Assembly (NCBI GenBank): GCA_002329665.1
Contig: DCTV01000002.1
Location: 1-16,085, forward strand
DNA length: 16,085 bases
DNA from: Christensenella sp. UBA1431
GTDB taxonomy: Bacteria; Bacillota; Clostridia; Christensenellales; UBA1431
Direction: 5' to 3'
This document shows positions 1 to 7,078 of this stretch, piece by piece. The first letter of the stretch is position 1; each line of letters begins with the position of its first letter. Position numbers and translations under genes: made by a program. Below the pieces are notes generated by a model. The model ran no database searches and was not told the origin of the DNA. It saw only the letters and a program-made list of their open reading frames with translations.

Positions 1-129
1 CCCCGCAAAGCGAAGCTTTGTGGGGAAAGGAGGAGCGATGAAGCGATCGAGCCTTCACGCTTTGCGTGTAGGCGAGTGATGCGCAATCCGCGACGACGCG
101 TGAGCGGAGTGGAGTATGCGCCGACGAGC
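1..129 (-). repeat. Inverted, degenerate copy of the intergenic hairpin element
   Basis: Read on the minus strand, this stretch follows the same order of blocks as the element after gpmI and at the right end. It has a head like CTCGTCGGCGCATACTCC at 112-129, a diverged middle, then CGCTTCATCGCTCCTCCT, and the hairpin CCCCGCAAAGC-gaa-GCTTTGTGGGG at 1-25 (11-bp stem with one G-T pair). The middle (about 40-110) is strongly diverged, so the alignment there is weak. The head end stops one base before the -35 box of the gpmI promoter. The element may continue to the left of the window. Confidence 0.6.
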
Positions 130-158
130 TTGTCATCGTGCGCGCGAACGCTTATAAT
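130..158 (+). promoter_or_regulatory. Sigma-A promoter of gpmI
   Basis: TTGTCA (130-135), a 17-bp spacer and a perfect TATAAT (153-158) predict a transcript start near 165 and a leader of about 93 nt before gpmI. The -35 box immediately follows the inverted repeat element. Confidence 0.85.
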
Positions 159-224
159 GGGTTTCAGGGCCAAGGGCGGCCCGGCCGCTTCGCGGAAATA
201 CCCACTTCTCGGACGAAGGGAGTC

Positions 225-252
225 CCGGCGCGTTGTTTGCGCCGGTATTTTT
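225..252 (+). promoter_or_regulatory. Terminator-like hairpin in the gpmI leader (candidate attenuator)
   Basis: CCGGCGC (225-231), loop GTTGTTT, and GCGCCGG (239-245) form a perfect 7-bp GC-rich stem followed by TATTTTTGG. The hairpin lies between the promoter and the start codon, which comes 12 nt after the stem. No Shine-Dalgarno sequence is visible in that gap. A 5' part of the leader (158-206) can also pair, TGGGTTTC with GAAATACCCA, so alternative folds are possible. Regulation is inferred; no known riboswitch family was recognised. Confidence 0.45.
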
Positions 253-257
253 GGAAT

Positions 258-1808
258 ATGAAAAAAACACGCCTCGCACTGTTGATCCTGGACGGGTTCG
301 GCGTCCGGTCCAGGCAGCTGGACAACGCGATCGAAACGGAAGGCATCCCCAACATAAAGGCCTATATGCGCGAGTACCCCTCGACAACCATCCGCGCCAA
401 CGGGCTGGCCGTCGGGCTGCCCGAGGGCCAGATGGGGAACTCGGAGGTGGGGCACCTTAACATCGGCGCTGGCCGCGTGGTCTACCAGGATTTCACGCGC
501 GTGACCAAATCCATCGAGGACGGCGATTTCTTCGAAAACCCCGAACTGCTCGGCGCGGTCGAAAACTGCCGGAAAAACGGAAGCAGCCTGCATCTGATGG
601 GCCTGGTTTCGGACGGGGGCGTCCACAGCCACATCGACCACCTCTACGCTTTTTTGGAACTCGCCAAACGCCACGGGCTCGGCGACGTGTTCGTCCACGC
701 GTTCATGGACGGGCGCGACGTGCCCCCTTCGAGCGGCAAGGGATATATAGAGGACTTGCAGGCCTACATCGACGAACACGGCACGGGGCGCATAGCGACC
801 GTGTCCGGCCGTTACTTTGCGATGGACAGGGACAACCGCTGGGATCGCGTCGAAAAAGCGTACCGCGCGCTCGTGCTCGGCGAGGGGGTTCAGGCTTCCT
901 CGGCCGTTCATGCGATGGAGCAGGCCTACGCCGGCGGCCAGACCGACGAGTTCGTCGTCCCGGCCGTCGTGATGCAGGGCGGGCGGCCGACGGCCACCGT
1001 ACGCGACGGCGACAGCGTGATCTTTTTCAATTTCCGCCCCGACCGCGCGCGCGAGCTCACGCGCGCCTTCACGCAGGAGGGCTTCACCGGCTTTACATTA
1101 CCGGGCGGACGCAAAGACCTCTACTACGTCTGTTTGACGCAGTACGACAAGACCTTCAAAGGCGTCCATGTGGCGTACGGGCCGCAGAAACTCAATAACG
1201 TGCTCGGGGAGTATCTGAGCAAACAGGGGCTTACCCAGCTTCGGATCGCCGAAACGGAGAAATACGCCCACGTCACGTTCTTCTTCAACGGCGGCGTCGA
1301 GGCGCCCTTCCCCGGGGAGAACCGCGTGCTCATCCCCTCGCCCAAGGTGCCCACCTACGACATGCAGCCGCAGATGAGCGCCCCCGAGGTGGCGAAGGAG
1401 GCGGAGCGGCTGATTCGCGAAGGCGCGCAGGACGTGGTGATCCTCAACTTCGCGAACCTGGATATGGTCGGGCACACAGGCGTTTTCGAGGCCGCCGTCA
1501 AGGCCGCCGCAACCGTGGACGAAGGCGTGCGCCGCGTCGTGCAGGCCGTGATGGACCAGGGCGGCGTCGCCATCGTCACCGCTGACCACGGCAACGCCGA
1601 GCAGATGGCCGACCCTAAGGAAGGCTGCCCCTTCACGGCCCACACCTGCAACCCCGTCCCCTTCATCCTCATCGGCGAAGCCGTGCGCGGCCTGAAGCTG
1701 CGGCATGGCGGCCGCCTCTGCGACATTGCGCCCACGATCCTTGAAATCCTGGGGCTCGCTCAGCCCCCGGAGATGGACGGCCTCAGCCTTATATCACCGT
1801 CGGAGTAA
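258..1808 (+). CDS. gpmI: 2,3-bisphosphoglycerate-independent phosphoglycerate mutase
   Basis: This cytoplasmic glycolytic enzyme interconverts 3-phosphoglycerate and 2-phosphoglycerate through a phosphoserine intermediate and two Mn ions. The 516 residues match the usual family length (about 510). LDGFG carries metal ligand Asp12 and GQMGNSEVGHLN carries catalytic Ser62. These are the same numbers as in the Bacillus stearothermophilus enzyme, and they fix the start at 258 although the frame stays open back to 138. Also visible are HAFMDGRDVPPSS, NFRPDRARELT (substrate binding), NLDMVGHTG (Asp and His ligands), TADHGNAEQM (Asp-His pair) and FTAHTCNPVP. The start has no clear Shine-Dalgarno site and lies just after a hairpin. 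The last residues (SPSE) and the TAA stop fall in a copy of the repeat head. The gene has its own promoter at 130-158. Confidence 0.97.
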   Translation: MKKTRLALLILDGFGVRSRQLDNAIETEGIPNIKAYMREYPSTTIRANGLAVGLPEGQMGNSEVGHLNIGAGRVVYQDFTRVTKSIEDGDFFENPELLGAVENCRKNGSSLHLMGLVSDGGVHSHIDHLYAFLELAKRHGLGDVFVHAFMDGRDVPPSSGKGYIEDLQAYIDEHGTGRIATVSGRYFAMDRDNRWDRVEKAYRALVLGEGVQASSAVHAMEQAYAGGQTDEFVVPAVVMQGGRPTATVRDGDSVIFFNFRPDRARELTRAFTQEGFTGFTLPGGRKDLYYVCLTQYDKTFKGVHVAYGPQKLNNVLGEYLSKQGLTQLRIAETEKYAHVTFFFNGGVEAPFPGENRVLIPSPKVPTYDMQPQMSAPEVAKEAERLIREGAQDVVILNFANLDMVGHTGVFEAAVKAAATVDEGVRRVVQAVMDQGGVAIVTADHGNAEQMADPKEGCPFTAHTCNPVPFILIGEAVRGLKLRHGGRLCDIAPTILEILGLAQPPEMDGLSLISPSE

Positions 1809-2002
1809 ACTCCCTCGTCGGAGCAAACTCCGCTTCGCTCATAATCCCCTTTGCGCTTCGCGCTCCGGGGATTCTTCGCACCGCTTCGTTGCTCCTCCTC
1901 TTCCCCGCAAAGCTCCGCTTTGCGGGGAGTCTTTCGGGTTGGGCTCCGTAGGAAGTTGCTCGGGTTAGGCTCCGTAGGGATTTTTCGGGAACGGCTTCGT
2001 AG
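1798..2002 (+). repeat. Direct copy of the intergenic hairpin element, overlapping the 3' end of gpmI
   Basis: The head is duplicated: a degenerate copy CCGTCGGAGTAAACTCC begins at about 1799 and contains the gpmI stop codon. A second head, CTCGTCGGAGCAAACTCC, starts at 1814. The body follows with AATCCCC...GGGGATT, GCTCCTCCTC and a perfect hairpin CCCCGCAAAGC-tcc-GCTTTGCGGGG (1903-1927). It ends in three degenerate units of about 25 bp (1928-1952, 1953-1978, 1979-2002) sharing CGGGTT.GGCTCCGTAGG. No gene is credible here. Confidence 0.8.
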
Positions 2003-2032
2003 CTGTTTTCAAAAAAGCGTAGGCAAGGAAAA

Positions 2033-2057
2033 GAAACGGCGCCATTGGCGCCGTTTC
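2033..2057 (-). terminator. Terminator between gpmI and the transglutaminase gene
   Basis: GAAACGGCGCC-att-GGCGCCGTTTC is an 11-bp perfect stem. On the minus strand it is followed by TTTTCCTTG, so it best serves the minus-strand gene ending at 2097. It may also stop gpmI transcripts from the other side, where the tail is poorer in T. Confidence 0.75.
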
Positions 2058-2096
2058 AATCGACTGTGAAAACCGATGCACACTGTCGGCATCGTT

Positions 2097-3419
2097 TCAG
2101 CTTTCGCTCGTTTTGTGATAGCCCGATTTTTTGTACATGCTGCCGCCCACCTGCGCGTCATAGGACGTGTCTATCGTTTGCCATTTCCCGTTTACGTACA
2201 CTTCGTTCCACGCATGGTATCCGCTCACTTTGTCGGCATAGCCCTTGACCAGTTTGGTGGGCACGCCCTGGCTCCTGAGCATCGCGGCGAACAGGGCGGC
2301 GAAGTCGTAGCATATGCCCTTTTTGGAACTGTAGGTCTGCGTGATGCTGGGCACGTATCCCGCGGGCGGGTTCTTTTTGCGGTCGTAGTTGATCTTTGCG
2401 ACCACCCATTTGTAAACCGCCTTCACCTTCTGGCTCGCCGTCTTCCCTTTGGTGAGCGACGCGGCCTTCTTTATGGGCGCCATGGACGAACTGTATTTGA
2501 TTTCCGACGTGCTGATGAGGTATGCGCCGTTGCTGCTCCCCGAAACTTTTGCCGATTTGGTCGTGATATACTTATATGAGGACCCCGAGGTGTTTTCCAG
2601 TACCGATACTTTATAGGTGCCCTTCCCCATGTTCAGGGGGAAAGACTGGTAGCCGGCAATGGGCAGAAGGTTGTAATAGACCTTCTCGGAACCCTTGGCT
2701 ATCATGACCTTGAGCTTTTTGCCGTTGTGGCTGGTGAGTTTGACCCTGATGACGTTTTTGGAAACCTGGGACGTACTGATCGCGGCCTTCGTCTTCGACG
2801 AGGCCGGTACCTTGGCGCTGCTGGCGCTGCCGGAAGACGCGCTTTTGGGCGGCGCTGCGCTTGCCGTGGCCTTGATGTACGCTTCTTTCACGTACCCGGT
2901 CTTTCCGGCCGCTTTCACCCTGATCCACGACCCGCAGTCCTTTTTTACGTCCATCTTGTTCCCCACGCCCAGGGGCAATAGCTTTTTCCCCGAGGTAGAG
3001 GCCGTTTTGTATACGTAGGTGAACTTCTTCGCCTGCACTACCTTCCCGGCCTTGAACACGGTGCCGGAAGACGCGCTTTTGGGCGTTGGGCTTTTTTGGG
3101 CCTTGAGCCGCGATTCGATCACGTACCCGACCTTGCCGGCCGCATCCACCTTCACCCACGACCCGCAGTCCTTCTTCACGCGCACCAGGTTGCCGGGACC
3201 CAGCGGAAGCACTTTGGAGCTTTTCGTCGAAGCCGATCTATATACATACGTGTAGCCTTTGGACTGCATCACGGAGCCGGCCGCGGCCTCAGGGGCCGCC
3301 GCTTCCTGTACAACGGATTCTTTCGGGGCCATCTCAGGAGCTGCATCAGCGACGCCCATGAGCGCCTGCGTCATGAACACGGCGCAGAAAACGCCTGCGG
3401 CGATCAGCTTTTTAAGCAT
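2097..3419 (-). CDS. Secreted protein with two SH3 domains and a transglutaminase-like domain
   Basis: The 440-residue protein has a Sec signal peptide (MLKKLIAAGVFCAVFMTQALMGVADA, cleavage after about residue 26). Two bacterial SH3 repeats follow at about 50-108 and 128-185, each with YTYVY/FTYVY, KDCGSW and GYV. A Ser/Ala-rich linker leads to an uncharacterised beta-rich stretch at about 210-300, then a C-terminal transglutaminase-like fold. The catalytic triad is visible: Cys370 in GICYDFA, His402 in YHAWNEV and Asp417 in IDTSYD. In this family such domains act as peptidases, amidases or crosslinking enzymes, and SH3 repeats usually bind cell wall. The likely place is therefore the cell surface, but the substrate is unknown. 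A Shine-Dalgarno site (AAAGGAG, 7 nt spacing) follows the c-di-GMP riboswitch directly, so expression is probably coupled to cyclic di-GMP. Confidence 0.9.
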   Translation of the reverse strand: MLKKLIAAGVFCAVFMTQALMGVADAAPEMAPKESVVQEAAAPEAAAGSVMQSKGYTYVYRSASTKSSKVLPLGPGNLVRVKKDCGSWVKVDAAGKVGYVIESRLKAQKSPTPKSASSGTVFKAGKVVQAKKFTYVYKTASTSGKKLLPLGVGNKMDVKKDCGSWIRVKAAGKTGYVKEAYIKATASAAPPKSASSGSASSAKVPASSKTKAAISTSQVSKNVIRVKLTSHNGKKLKVMIAKGSEKVYYNLLPIAGYQSFPLNMGKGTYKVSVLENTSGSSYKYITTKSAKVSGSSNGAYLISTSEIKYSSSMAPIKKAASLTKGKTASQKVKAVYKWVVAKINYDRKKNPPAGYVPSITQTYSSKKGICYDFAALFAAMLRSQGVPTKLVKGYADKVSGYHAWNEVYVNGKWQTIDTSYDAQVGGSMYKKSGYHKTSES

Positions 3420-3435
3420 TAAACAACTCTCCTTT

Positions 3436-3520
3436 CGGTGGCCAGGCTGCCTTGCGGTTTCCCGTTTAGGCCCTTAGCTTTGCGTCACCGCTTTTCAGCG
3501 GTTTTGCCATTGTCGATGGG
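3436..3520 (-). ncRNA. Cyclic di-GMP class I (GEMM-I) riboswitch
   Basis: On the minus strand the conserved core of the GEMM-I aptamer is readable. It runs GGCAAAACC, then a stem capped by a GAAA tetraloop (CCGCT-GAAA-AGCGG), then GACGCAAAGC, GGGCCTAAAC, and the final helix GGCAGCC..GGCCACC. These are the invariant blocks of the family. The aptamer ends one or two bases before the Shine-Dalgarno site of the SH3-transglutaminase gene. No separate terminator lies between, which suggests translational rather than transcriptional control. The class is known to sense c-di-GMP and often controls surface and motility genes. Confidence 0.88.
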
Positions 3521-3797
3521 GAGCCAATCCTCGATGCCTTGCGATAACCTGCGTTACCCGGAAACAATTAAAGCCGTACCTTTTCGTATTCCGGCTTTTT
3601 TGGTACTCTCCGGCATCTAAGTCGCTATTCGCTTTCGCCCTTTCCCTCCCTCCTTTCAGGGGCGGACGTTACCGTGCGGGGCATCCGATCCGGATTCCTT
3701 CCCATGATCTCACCTCTATATAAACGAAGGGACCCGGGGGAAACGGAGTTTGGCATGATGCAAACGCTCTTTGGCCCCTGTTCACGATAAGCCAAGC
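3521..3797 (-). other. Intergenic leader without a gene, with one strong hairpin
   Basis: This stretch between pdp and the riboswitch holds no credible ORF. The hairpin AAAGCCG-TAC...GTA-..-CGGCTTT at 3570-3598 runs into TTTTTT-GG on the plus strand, while on the minus strand its tail is AATTGTTT. It could end pdp transcripts imperfectly or belong to a longer leader. A short TAACgcagGTTA inverted repeat lies at about 3544-3555. No convincing minus-strand promoter was found, so the riboswitch transcript may start here or read through from pdp. Confidence 0.4.
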
Positions 3798-5114
3798 TCA
3801 AATCACGGCAAGGACGAACGCTTCCGCGCCTTCATCGTCCCCCGCTTCGCCGATCACGCACGCTTCCCGAAGCAGCGCGGCGGCCCCGTCAAGCCGCGCC
3901 TCTTCGTTTGCGTGCACCTCGAACAGGGGCTGCCCGGCTTTTACGGCGTCGCCTGCGCGCGCGCGGCACACCACGCCCACCGCCGGGTCGACCTCGTCGG
4001 TCTTCTTCAGCCTGCCGGCGCCCAGCATCCGCGCGGCGAGCCCGACCTTCATGGCGTCCACCCCCCGCACCACGCCCCCTTTTGGGGCGTGGACGAAAAG
4101 GCGCTTTTTCGCGCCGAGCAGCCGCGCCGCGCCCTCTGATGATATGGCGTTTGCGTCGCCGCCCTGCAGTTGTACCATCGCGCGCAGCCTGCCGAGCGCG
4201 CTCCCGTCGCGAAGCGCCAGCGCGGCCTTTTCGCGGCCTTCCTCGAGCGTGGCGCAGACGCCGCCGAGCTCGAGCATGTGCGCGCACAGCTCCACGGACA
4301 CCCGCTGGAGCGGCGCGCCTTCGCGCCGGCCGCTCAGCACCTCGACGGCCTCCCACACCTCGAGCGCGTTGCCCACGGCGTCCCCTAGCGGTTGGTCCAT
4401 CGCCGTTACCAGCGCCCGCACGGCGCGGCCCTCCGAGCGCCCGATGTCCACCATGGCCCCGGCGAGCAGCAAAGCGTCCCGCCGGGTCTTCATGAACGCG
4501 CCGGCGCCGCATTTGACGTCGAGCACGAGCACGTCCGTCTTCAGCGCCAGCTTCTTGCTCATGATGCTCGACGCGATCAGCGGGATGCTCTCGACGGTGG
4601 CCGTGGCGTCCCTCAGGGCGTAGAACCGGCGGTCCGCCGGTGCGATGTCGTCCGTCTGCTCCGCCACCGCAAGGTTGCAGGATGAAAGCACTTCCTTGAA
4701 ACGCTCCGGGGTCAGCGCCGCCGACAGCCCGGGGATGGCCTCCAGCTTGTCGATCGTGCCTCCGGTGTGCCCGAGCGACCTGCCCGACATCTTGGCGACC
4801 TTCAGGCCGCAGGCCGCGCATACGGGCGCCACGATCAGCGTCGTCGTGTCGCCCACGCCGCCCGACGAATGCTTGTCCGCGACTATGCCCGGCACATCGT
4901 CGAAACCGACCGTCGCCCCCGTCTGCGTCATGGCCCGCGTCAGCGCGAGCGTCTCGAAGCGGTCCGCTCCCCGGATGCAGACCGCCATCAGGAAGGCCGC
5001 GAGCTGGTAGTCGGGGATCTCGCCGGACGCCGCCCCCCGCACCACGTATTCGATCTGCGCTTCACTTAGCGCGGCGCCCCTGCGCTTTTGGTCGAGTATG
5101 CCGTACATATCCAT
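3798..5114 (-). CDS. pdp: Pyrimidine-nucleoside phosphorylase
   Basis: The enzyme splits uridine, thymidine or deoxyuridine with phosphate into the base and (deoxy)ribose-1-phosphate, in cytoplasmic nucleoside salvage. The 438 residues equal the usual length of the Pdp/DeoA family. The N-terminal helical part has IPDYQLAAFLMAV. Phosphate-binding KHSSGGVGDTTT, the family signature KMSGRSLGHTGGTIDKLE, IPLIASSIMSKKLA and LDVKCGAGAFM follow, and the C-terminal domain has LGAGRLKKTDEVDPAVG. The start at 5114 (MDMYGILDQKRRG) is preferred over an upstream in-frame ATG at 5165. It aligns with known N termini, follows AAAGGGGGG with 7 nt spacing, and lies just downstream of a promoter. A choice between pdp (broad) and deoA (thymidine) cannot be made firmly from sequence; the overall pattern is closer to Bacillus Pdp. 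Confidence 0.93.
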   Translation of the reverse strand: MDMYGILDQKRRGAALSEAQIEYVVRGAASGEIPDYQLAAFLMAVCIRGADRFETLALTRAMTQTGATVGFDDVPGIVADKHSSGGVGDTTTLIVAPVCAACGLKVAKMSGRSLGHTGGTIDKLEAIPGLSAALTPERFKEVLSSCNLAVAEQTDDIAPADRRFYALRDATATVESIPLIASSIMSKKLALKTDVLVLDVKCGAGAFMKTRRDALLLAGAMVDIGRSEGRAVRALVTAMDQPLGDAVGNALEVWEAVEVLSGRREGAPLQRVSVELCAHMLELGGVCATLEEGREKAALALRDGSALGRLRAMVQLQGGDANAISSEGAARLLGAKKRLFVHAPKGGVVRGVDAMKVGLAARMLGAGRLKKTDEVDPAVGVVCRARAGDAVKAGQPLFEVHANEEARLDGAAALLREACVIGEAGDDEGAEAFVLAVI

Positions 5115-5135
5115 TTTAAAACCCCCCTTTCCCCG

Positions 5136-5165
5136 ATTATACACCGGGCGAAAACGGGGCGTCAC
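5136..5165 (-). promoter_or_regulatory. Promoter of pdp
   Basis: On the minus strand, GTGACG (5160-5165), an 18-bp spacer and a perfect TATAAT (5136-5141) predict a start near 5129. That gives a very short leader of about 15 nt before the pdp start at 5114. Confidence 0.7.
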
Positions 5166-5182
5166 CCATTTGTCCCCATCGC

Positions 5183-5211
5183 TTGAACCGCTAACCCAAA
5201 TGCTCTATAAT
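5183..5211 (+). promoter_or_regulatory. Promoter of pgk
   Basis: TTGAAC (5183-5188), a 17-bp spacer and a perfect TATAAT (5206-5211) lie back to back with the pdp promoter. The predicted leader of about 80 nt ends with Shine-Dalgarno AAAGGAG at 5284-5290. Confidence 0.85.
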
Positions 5212-5297
5212 CAATGGAAAGCTGGCAAATATCCCTGCGCCTTTTGGGGTATGCCGGGAACAGCCGCATATGCTCATAAAGGGAAAGGAGTATTTTC

Positions 5298-6488
5298 ATG
5301 CTGAACAAGAAGACCGTCACCGATATAGACGTCGCCTCCAGGCGCGTGCTGGTGCGCCTGGAACTCAACGTCCCCCTGGACGAGAACAGGAACATCACCG
5401 ACGACAAGCGCATCCAGACGACGCTGCCCACGGTCCGCTACCTGATCGAACACAGGGCGCGCGTGATCATCTGCGGCCACATGGGCCGCCCCAAGGGCAA
5501 GGCCGACCCGGCTTTCTCGCTCGCGCCCGTCGCAAAACGCTTTGCCGAACTGCTCCCCGGCGTGAGCGTCGCCTTCGCCACCGACGTGATCGGCGAAAAC
5601 GCCAGGGCCGCCATCGCCGCCATGCAGGACGGGGACGTCGTCATACTGGAAAACGTGCGTTTCCATAAAGAAGAAACCGCGAATGACCCCGCATTCGCCA
5701 GGAAACTGGCGGCCCTTGCCGACATCTACGTCAACGACGCTTTCGGGTCCAGCCACAGGGCGCACGCCTCGACGGAGGGCGTCGCCCATTTCCTTCCCGC
5801 CGTCGCCGGTTTCCTGGTAGGCAAGGAACTCGACGTGATGGTCGGCGCCATCTCCCGCCCGAAGCGCCCGTTCGTGGCCATCCTCGGCGGCGCGAAGGTC
5901 GAGGACAAAATAGGCGTCATAGTGAACCTTCTTAACAAGGTCGATACGCTCATCATAGGCGGCGGCATGGCCTACACCTTCGCGAAGGCGCAGGGCGGCA
6001 GCATCGGGAATTCCCTGCTGGATGAATCCCACGTGGAGGCCGCCCTCGATATGCTCAATCAGGCGAAGCAAAAGGGCGTGAACTTCCTGTTGCCCGTCGA
6101 CGCCGTCGCGGCCGACGCGTTCAGCAACGACGCGAACCGCCGGACGGTGGACATCATGTCCATCCCCGACGGCTGGATCGGCATGGACATCGGCCCCAAG
6201 TCCATCGAAATCTTCAAAGCCGCCGTCGCGGACGCGCAGACCGTCATATGGAACGGGCCCATGGGGGTTTTCGAGTTTAAAAACTTTGCGGAAGGCACGC
6301 GCGCCGTCGCGGAGGCGCTGGCCGGGAGCGGCGCGGTCACCATCATCGGCGGCGGCGATTCCGCGAGCGCCGTCAGGCAGATGGGGTACGCCGACAAAAT
6401 GACCCACATCTCCACGGGAGGCGGCGCCACCCTGGAACTCCTCGAGGGCAGGGAACTGCCGGGGCTTACCGCGCTCGACGACAAGTAA
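5298..6488 (+). CDS. pgk: Phosphoglycerate kinase
   Basis: This glycolytic enzyme moves phosphate between 1,3-bisphosphoglycerate and ADP, yielding 3-phosphoglycerate and ATP in the cytoplasm. The 396 residues are full length. Family blocks appear in order: VRLELNVP near residue 20, [77 protein letters not shown] and [13 protein letters not shown]. The nucleotide loop and the acidic WNGPMGVFE motif are intact. The N-terminal signature normally reads R-x-D-x-N-x-P. Here the Asp, which contacts 3-phosphoglycerate in known structures, is Glu22. The start is supported by AAAGGAG 7 nt upstream and a good promoter. The gene is followed by several hairpins and two terminators and is transcribed alone. 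Confidence 0.97.
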   Translation: MLNKKTVTDIDVASRRVLVRLELNVPLDENRNITDDKRIQTTLPTVRYLIEHRARVIICGHMGRPKGKADPAFSLAPVAKRFAELLPGVSVAFATDVIGENARAAIAAMQDGDVVILENVRFHKEETANDPAFARKLAALADIYVNDAFGSSHRAHASTEGVAHFLPAVAGFLVGKELDVMVGAISRPKRPFVAILGGAKVEDKIGVIVNLLNKVDTLIIGGGMAYTFAKAQGGSIGNSLLDESHVEAALDMLNQAKQKGVNFLLPVDAVAADAFSNDANRRTVDIMSIPDGWIGMDIGPKSIEIFKAAVADAQTVIWNGPMGVFEFKNFAEGTRAVAEALAGSGAVTIIGGGDSASAVRQMGYADKMTHISTGGGATLELLEGRELPGLTALDDK

Positions 6489-6554
6489 TAACCGATTGAA
6501 ACACCGGCGGGTTTTAGACCGTCCGACAAAGAAAAGCATAAACGCAGGGGGTGT

Positions 6555-6609
6555 GGGGGATGCAATCCCCCGCTTCCGATCCGATCTGACGGCATGTGCG
6601 TCAGATCGG
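6555..6609. repeat. Two perfect inverted repeats after pgk
   Basis: GGGGGAT-gca-ATCCCCC (6555-6571) and CCGATCTGACG-gcatgtg-CGTCAGATCGG (6581-6609) have stems of 7 and 11 bp. Neither is followed by a T-run, so they are not typical terminators. They begin a run of five hairpins between pgk and the next gene. Confidence 0.6.
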
Positions 6610-6614
6610 CAGAA

Positions 6615-6640
6615 AAAATGCCGCTTTAAGCGGCATTTTA
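6615..6640 (+). terminator. Rho-independent terminator of pgk
   Basis: AAAATGCCGC-tttaa-GCGGCATTTT forms a 10-bp stem whose ends are A- and T-runs, so it can work in both directions. It is the first terminator-like structure after pgk. Confidence 0.75.
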
Positions 6641-6653
6641 ACCACACAGAAAA

Positions 6654-6683
6654 CGTCGACAAGCCCCGAAGGGTTTGTCGACG
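6654..6683. repeat. Inverted repeat between the two terminators
   Basis: CGTCGACAAGCCC-cgaa-GGGTTTGTCGACG pairs over 13 positions with one mismatch and has no T-run. Its function is unknown; it may be a protein-binding site or part of the 3' end structure. Confidence 0.5.
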
Positions 6684-6690
6684 GCCAGAA

Positions 6691-6712
6691 AGGGCGCCAT
6701 ATGGCGCCTTTT
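6691..6712. terminator. Bidirectional terminator between pgk and the small membrane protein gene
   Basis: The palindrome GGCGCC-atat-GGCGCC (6693-6708) is followed by TTTTCTTCC on the plus strand and by CTTTCTGG on the minus strand. It sits between the 3' ends of two convergent genes. Confidence 0.7.
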
Positions 6713-6758
6713 CTTCCTGCCGTAAGAGCAAAGGCGATTATCTGGCGCCGGCAGCCCC

Positions 6759-6932
6759 CTAAAGGCCGACCCACGCGAACAGCAGGGCGATGATGATCCC
6801 CCCGACCGCGCATCCTAGGGCGATCACGCGCCCGTACCGCTGCATGAACTCGCCTTTTTTCGAAAACGGATACAAAAGGATCGCCAGAACGCTCACAAGC
6901 GCCAGGCCCGCGCCGCAGATGACGCCCGCCAT
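6759..6932 (-). CDS. Small membrane protein with two transmembrane helices
   Basis: The family is not recognised. The 57 residues hold two hydrophobic segments, about residues 3-21 (VICGAGLALVSVLAILLYP) and 36-57 (RVIALGCAVGGIIIALLFAW). A basic and polar loop (FSKKGEFMQRYG) joins them. The frame is open further upstream to 7061, but the added 43 residues are polar and begin upstream of the predicted transcript start. The ATG at 6932 follows GGGGAGGGG and is preferred. A promoter at 7050-7078 and a terminator at 6691 suggest its own short transcript, about 110 nt of which is leader containing AAAGGCT-ggcg-AGCCTTT (7021-7038). Position after the phage operon allows a holin, but two TM helices alone do not show it. 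Confidence 0.6.
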   Translation of the reverse strand: MAGVICGAGLALVSVLAILLYPFSKKGEFMQRYGRVIALGCAVGGIIIALLFAWVGL

Positions 6933-7049
6933 CCGGCACCCCTCCCCGCTCGTGTCCACTGGCCGGCGCAAACCTTTCGGATTGTCCGGCCGTCCCAAAG
7001 CCGCCCCGGGCCCCTTATCGAAAGGCTGGCGAGCCTTTGGTTCGATGTA

Positions 7050-7078
7050 AGTATAGTACATTTTAGCGCCGGTTACAA
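7050..7078 (-). promoter_or_regulatory. Promoter of the small membrane protein gene
   Basis: On the minus strand, TTGTAA (7073-7078), a 17-bp spacer and TATACT (7050-7055) give a predicted start near 7043. The -35 box overlaps the end of an inverted repeat behind the phage operon. Confidence 0.6.

Noticed and set aside
138..257. N-terminal extension of gpmI by 40 residues
   Set aside because: The extension covers the promoter and leader, has no ribosome site, and the ATG at 258 places Asp12 and Ser62 at the family's usual positions.
165..257. T-box leader before gpmI
   Set aside because: No T-box sequence, specifier loop or AG-bulge is present, and a glycolytic gene is not an expected target.
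3660..3720. Cobalamin-like riboswitch pieces (GAATCCGGA...GCCCCGCACGG) on the minus strand
   Set aside because: Only loose similarity; the conserved B12-box order and flanking stems could not be found.
5274..6731. 485-residue open frame antisense to pgk
   Set aside because: It mirrors pgk codons, with His/Val/Gly/Asp-rich composition typical of shadow frames in GC-rich DNA.
6759..6932. Holin call for the small membrane protein
   Set aside because: Two TM helices and position are not enough; it has a separate promoter and no endolysin gene follows.
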